A stretch of DNA of 64,000 nt, from positions 191,723,409 through 191,787,408 of the forward strand of contig NC_068938.1 in the NCBI RefSeq assembly GCF_016801865.2, in the 5' to 3' direction. Positions 59,691 through 64,000 of this stretch are shown in pieces (the stretch's first letter is position 1; every line of letters begins with the position of its first letter). The notes under the pieces are model-generated. The model made no database searches and was not told where the DNA came from. It was given only the letters and a program-made list of their open reading frames with translations. The stretch is from Culex pipiens pallens (lineage: Eukaryota > Arthropoda > Insecta > Diptera > Culicidae). Position numbers and translations under genes: made by a program.

Positions 59691-61160
59691 AGTAAATAAA
59701 GCCCATTTTAAATATTGATTCATTATTCTCGTCTTGACTAATTGGATTGGATTGATTTGAAGAACTTTCAATCAAACATTAACAAATTCTTAATTTTATA
59801 TTTTTCTAACCCGTTGGATTCCTAGCCGAAACATTCCAGTCAGGATTCAATCATCCTATTGGATTTTTTTTTTTTCTTTAAAGGTTATGCCGTAGATCAT
59901 TTTCGAAGAAAATTAATCATCGCTTTCAAAAATTGTGCATTAAATTCAATTTAACGAATTTCAGCACCAAAATGAATCAGCATGTGCCGATTGTTGCCTT
60001 CTTGAAGCCACTGAAGAAATTTTTGATCTAAATCAATTGTGCTTCAAAATTTATATAATTTTGTGACACAGTCGTTGACGTCCTAGTTAGCAATCATTGA
60101 TTAATGACGATTTCCATAACTTAACAAGGAATGGGATAATCGTTACCAAAAAGAATCAGCATGTGTAGGGCACTATTCTAAACAACTTATTGAAGGAATT
60201 TTGTCAAAAAATTGAAAGCGACGCAAAATTTATATCTTTGAAGAAAAAATCATGACAATGAAGGAAGTCTTCACGTTAAAAGTCTCTCTTCAAGAAGCTT
60301 GAAAAATTTGGATATAGCGAAACAAAGGTGTTTCATAAAAAATTATAAAATATATATGGCAAGTTTTTAATGTCTAGGTGCAAAATTACCTATATTTGAT
60401 GAAATTTGACATCATTTGATGTGTAAATATTAATTACACGGAATAAGACAACTTTCACCCCTTCGAAGTGTCACAAAACTTTGTCTAAGATAGCAATTTG
60501 TCTTTAAGCACGAATCAGTTCATATTAAGATATCTCACCAAACTATTTTTTTTATTTTGATGTTTTTGAATAATGTTTAATAACTTTTATCAACAAGTTA
60601 TAACATGTTAATAATGTTTGTTAAACTATTCCGAATTATCAGTACCGAATTTTAAAAAATAATTATATTTATAATTTTAAGGAAAACTTAACGAAATTTT
60701 CGAATGATTTCAAAACCTGTATTGATCAATTCTTCAATTTGTGCAAATCTACCTAAAGTTCAAGCACCAAAGCAGAGACAGATGCACGAGAAAGAAATGC
60801 ACCAATAACAATTTATTTCTAAAAGACTTTTGAATAAAACATCTTTTGAAATTTTTTTTGTTATGAATGCCAAGTTTGTAACTGAATTGGTTTATTTTTA
60901 TTAGCAAAAGTAATTGAATTGTAAAAAAAAATATTTATACACCAAAATTTTTCTAATAATTGAAATTAATTGAAAAATTTATTATATATTTTGTTTTAAC
61001 CATTACTGAAGGTTAAGGTTTTATTTTATTTAAATGATTTAATAAATATCAATATTCCTAAATTGAATTTGACACTTCGTTAAAAAAACACTTTTTCCGC
61101 AAAAATATACAGTCCGCCCTAAAAGATCCGAAAATCTCTACTTACATTAGATTTATGGAA
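59691..61160. other. AT-rich non-coding DNA
   Basis: AT-rich sequence with short words such as 'gaatcagcatgtg' repeated (59974 and 60151), which may reflect a decayed duplication. No gene seen. Confidence 0.45.
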
Positions 61161-61899
61161 ATTAATCCTTCTCGCTGTCCGCGGTGCTCTCCACTGCTAG
61201 CCACGTACAAGTGCACATACACTCGCCCTGCACAGCTCTTTTTCCAGGATTCGCCAGAAAAGTGGGAGGTGGGTGGTCCAACGACGACAAATGTTATTTT
61301 GGCTCTCTCCCCGCCGACAGATTAGGGTTCTTTCGATTTTGGGTTTGCTGCTGCTGTTTTTTCCGGTCTGGAACTCTCGTTTTCTGTCTGCGAGCTCTTT
61401 TTACGCCGAAATACTGGACTTGTGGCTTTCCGCTTCCTTTGGCACTAATTATGAATCCTATTAGTGGGATGCAGCTTTGTTTTCCCCTGGTGGGAAAACC
61501 CTTAGAATTTTGGATAAGCCGGCTATTTTGGGGCCGGCTTTTGTGGTTTGCGAATTTTTCCGGGACAATGTCCCCAAACACTGGATTTTTCTTCTTTTAT
61601 TTCAAAAACCAAAATAATAACAGAACTTAAAGGTTGTAACGCATACCACCACTGCTTTCAGCTATCAATATTGCCAATGACTCAGAAATCACCAATTGAA
61701 CTGATAACGCAAATGAAAACACAATTTTGATTTAAACAGCCTTGATCAGCTTGAGAAACTTTTTTTACTACCGATAGCTCACTCGTGATAATCTCTCTTC
61801 AGCGATGCCTCTTCTTGAGCGTTCTTCAAAAATTCTTCATCAACACTGCAGCAAAATTCACTCGTGTAATACACCTTCCAACAACAATTTTCTTATCAC
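61161..61899. other. Balanced-GC island next to a putative promoter
   Basis: 61161-61560 is balanced in composition; 61560-61899 is more AT-rich. The frame at 61184-61630 (148 codons) competes with other phases and has no recognisable domain. If the leftward exon proposed at 61900-62222 is real, this would be its first intron. Confidence 0.4.
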
Positions 61900-62222
61900 C
61901 TTTCTGGGCGTTCCAAACACTGATAAGACTCGCCTCGACAAATGCTCATCAACACTATCACGTGGAATTCAATTCCGCAAAAAAATATAAATTTTCTCTC
62001 TTCAAAATCAATCGCCAAATCTATGCACAATCACAATCGATCCCAACCACACACACAAAATTCACAATCCCAAACGAGCCACGTTCAATTCCCGTTTCGC
62101 TTGCCGCTAAGCGAGAGCAAAAAAACACGCACCACGAAATTCCGAGAGACGTGTACGAACTTCCGAACGACGGCGACGAAACAGCCCGGTGTACCACGTT
62201 GAACGGAGACCGAAACTCTACT
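61900..62222 (-). other. Putative 5' non-coding exon of a leftward host gene
   Basis: On the minus strand an initiator-like TCAGT (62224-62220) is followed by a CpG-containing leader with insect 5' UTR character and ends at AAAG|GTGATAAG (junction at 61900/61899), a plausible splice donor. No long open frame fits the segment, as expected of a non-coding first exon. This rests on composition and short motifs only; the next exon would lie to the left and was not found. Confidence 0.3.
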
Positions 62223-62262
62223 GACTCCGCGCGCGCGATCGTTCGGCCGTTGCATCAGCACG
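62190..62262 (-). promoter_or_regulatory. Putative core promoter (Inr), leftward
   Basis: The TCAGT initiator on the minus strand places a start at about 62222. 'ttcaacgtgg' follows 20-30 bp downstream, near where insect downstream elements lie, though it matches neither the MTE nor the DPE consensus well. 'gatcgcgcgcgcgg' lies upstream. No TATA box is visible at the expected distance. Confidence 0.3.
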
Positions 62263-62329
62263 ACGAAGCCAAAACCCAAAACAACCCCGGACATCACCAA
62301 TACCAACGGGGAGGAATTTGCAACGAGTG

Positions 62330-62790
62330 AGAAGCGAAGCGGCGCGGTGAGACGTGAGCAGTGAGAAGAGAATGCTGGAAGAGAGCGGGCGAAAAAAGGA
62401 GCGAGCGAAAATGGGAAAGAGAGCGAGACTAGTGAGCGCGAGGAGAAAACAGGTGTGAACCAAAGCAGGGAAGGAAGTGCAGTGAAGAGAGAGATTGAAG
62501 CGAAGAGAGTGAGCAAAGAGCCAACGAGCGAAATCGCTCGCGCTCGTGGAAAGTCAGTGAGAATTTTGAGTGAGAGAGATTGTGCGGGTGAGTGGTGAGA
62601 AAGCAGCTTGATAGTGAGAAATGCAATTGTTGGGTGGTGAGGCAAGTTTGTGCAGGAGCAAAACAAAAACAGACGGGAAAACTTGACGAAGTGAGGAGAG
62701 GCTTGAATGTGTTTTTTAACGAAGCGGTGCAAAAAGTCTTGAGAGAGATAAAGAGAGTTTATGGTGAGAGAGGACAAGTGAAATATTTCA
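62330..62790. promoter_or_regulatory. Purine-rich GAGA-type tract
   Basis: About 460 bp of plus strand are strongly purine-biased, with many GAGAG and GAGCGAG words, upstream of the proposed leftward start. GAGA-factor sites in insect promoters are built from GAGAG. The bias also suppresses stop codons on the minus strand and so produces the 246-codon frame 62085-62825, which I regard as an artefact. Confidence 0.4.
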
Positions 62791-63024
62791 AATGCAGTTA
62801 GTTGTTTGTTTTGAATTCGTAGCAAAATAATAAACGATTGAAGGGAAAGTATAGTTTTTTTTTTTTAATTGATCCTGTACACATGTGACACACAATAGCT
62901 TATAGGACCATTTCCAAAAAAAAACTCTAGAGGTAATCAAAATTCGAGCGAATGACGAGCTCATTAAAATTAAATGTTTCAATATCATTTCTGGAGTTTT
63001 TGTTTTGAACAGATAAAAAATGTT

Positions 63025-64000
63025 GAAATCATAAAATCATAAAATCATAAAATCATAAAATCATAAAATCATAAAATCATAAAATCATAAAATCATAAAA
63101 TCATAAAATCATAAAATCATAAAATCATAAAATCATAAAATCATAAAATCATGGAATCATAAAATCATAAAATCATAAAATCATAAAATCATAAAATCAT
63201 AAAATCATAAAATCGTAATATCATAAAATCATAAAATCATAAAATCATAAAATCATAAAATCATAAAATCATACAATCATAAAATCATAAAATCATAAAA
63301 TCATAAAATCATAAAATCATAAAATCATAAAATCATAAAATCATAAAATCATAGAATCATAAAATCATAAAATCATAAAATCATAAAATCTTAAAATCAC
63401 AAAATCATAAAATCATAAAATCTTAAAATCACAAAATCATAAAATCATAAAACCGTAATATCATAAAATCATAAAATCATAAAATCATAAGATCATAAAA
63501 TCATTAAATCATAAAATCATAAAATCATAAAATCATAAAATCATAAAATCATAAAATCATAAAATCATAAAATCATAAAATCATAAAATCATAAAATCAT
63601 AAAATCATAAAATCATAAAATCATAAAATCATAAAATCATAAAATCATAAAATCATAAAATCATAAAATCATAAAATCATAAAATCATAAAATCATAAAA
63701 TCATAAAATCATAAAATCATAAAATCATAAAATCATAAATCATAAAATCATAAAATCATAAAATCATAAAATCATAAAATCATAAAATCATAAAATCATA
63801 AAATCATAAAATCATAAAATCATAAAATCATAAAATCATAAAATCATAAAATCATAAAATCATAAAATCATAAAATCATAAAATCATAAAATCATAAAAT
63901 CATAAAATCATAAAATCATAAAATCATAAAATCATAAAATCATAAAATCATAAAATCATAAAATCATAAAATCATAAAATCATAAATCATAAAATCATAA
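63025..64000. repeat. 8-bp tandem array (AAATCATA)n, about 122 copies, running off the window
   Basis: The unit is the inverse complement of the array at 7562-9014. More point variants are seen here than there (for example ATGG near 63152, GTAATA near 63213 and 63454, CACAAAATC near 63398 and 63430) and 7-bp units near 63739 and 63983. The array continues past the right end of the window. Confidence 0.98.

Noticed and set aside
62085..62825. Minus-strand frame of 246 codons
   Set aside because: It spans a purine-rich tract that removes stop codons on the minus strand; the translation is Ser/Leu-rich low complexity without a domain, and it crosses the proposed start site.

Overview
This window is eukaryotic nuclear DNA, most likely from a culicine mosquito (probably Culex). 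That is an inference from the AT-rich composition, the dense short transposons, tRNA-derived SINEs, an L1/Tx1-type LINE with a long poly(A) tail, and a transposon whose ends read GCCTTCCTCACT, a motif I associate with culicines. I can defend no host protein-coding exon. The only convincing coding sequence belongs to retrotransposons. The window looks like a large intron or intergenic span: islands of roughly balanced GC, unique-looking DNA separated by AT-rich, repeat-filled DNA.

Layout. 1-2.8 kb: unique-looking DNA. 2.8-6.2 kb: a degenerate satellite built on 'gtctccaaag' phrases, with a SINE inserted at 5080-5314. 7.4-9.0 kb: two 8-bp tandem arrays, the larger about 1.45 kb. 10.1-12.3 kb: two blocks of an 18-bp repeat separated by unique DNA. 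13-19.8 kb: a MITE, a LINE tail, one copy of a dispersed repeat and AT-rich DNA. 19.9-37.2 kb: four very long palindromic elements (19873-21150, 22773-25371, 27219-28857, 34369-37192) with other elements nested in them, including an ORF1-only retroelement at 35344-36514. 38.5-44.6 kb: a near-complete LINE with an intact 1085-residue ORF2. Its ORF1 is split at the zinc-knuckle codons by a 1417-bp hAT-like element. 45.9-47.8 kb: a fifth palindrome and a TA-flanked MITE. 50.9-53.1 kb: a TIR-bounded element holding eleven 164-bp satellite units with a 328-bp dimeric pattern at its right end. 54.4-56.5 kb: two inverted TTAA-bounded elements and a small palindrome. 57.8-59.5 kb: an 889-bp and an 82-bp hAT-like element with 8-bp duplications. 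61.9-62.8 kb: a GC-richer, purine-rich tract that may be the promoter and 5' non-coding exon of a leftward host gene. 63.0-64.0 kb: an 8-bp array with the same unit as the one at 7.6-9.0 kb, on the opposite strand, running off the window.

The LINE ORF2 carries endonuclease, reverse transcriptase and C-terminal zinc-knuckle signatures. An enzyme of this type could mobilise ORF1-only and SINE copies, but the sequence does not show which enzyme moved which copy. The palindromes, MITEs and hAT-like elements are all non-autonomous; no transposase was found. The most unusual signal is that palindromes with different arms share terminal motifs (TGGGTMATTC) and an internal motif (AATTTTACATAAAAGTC), which suggests one superfamily of long-hairpin elements.
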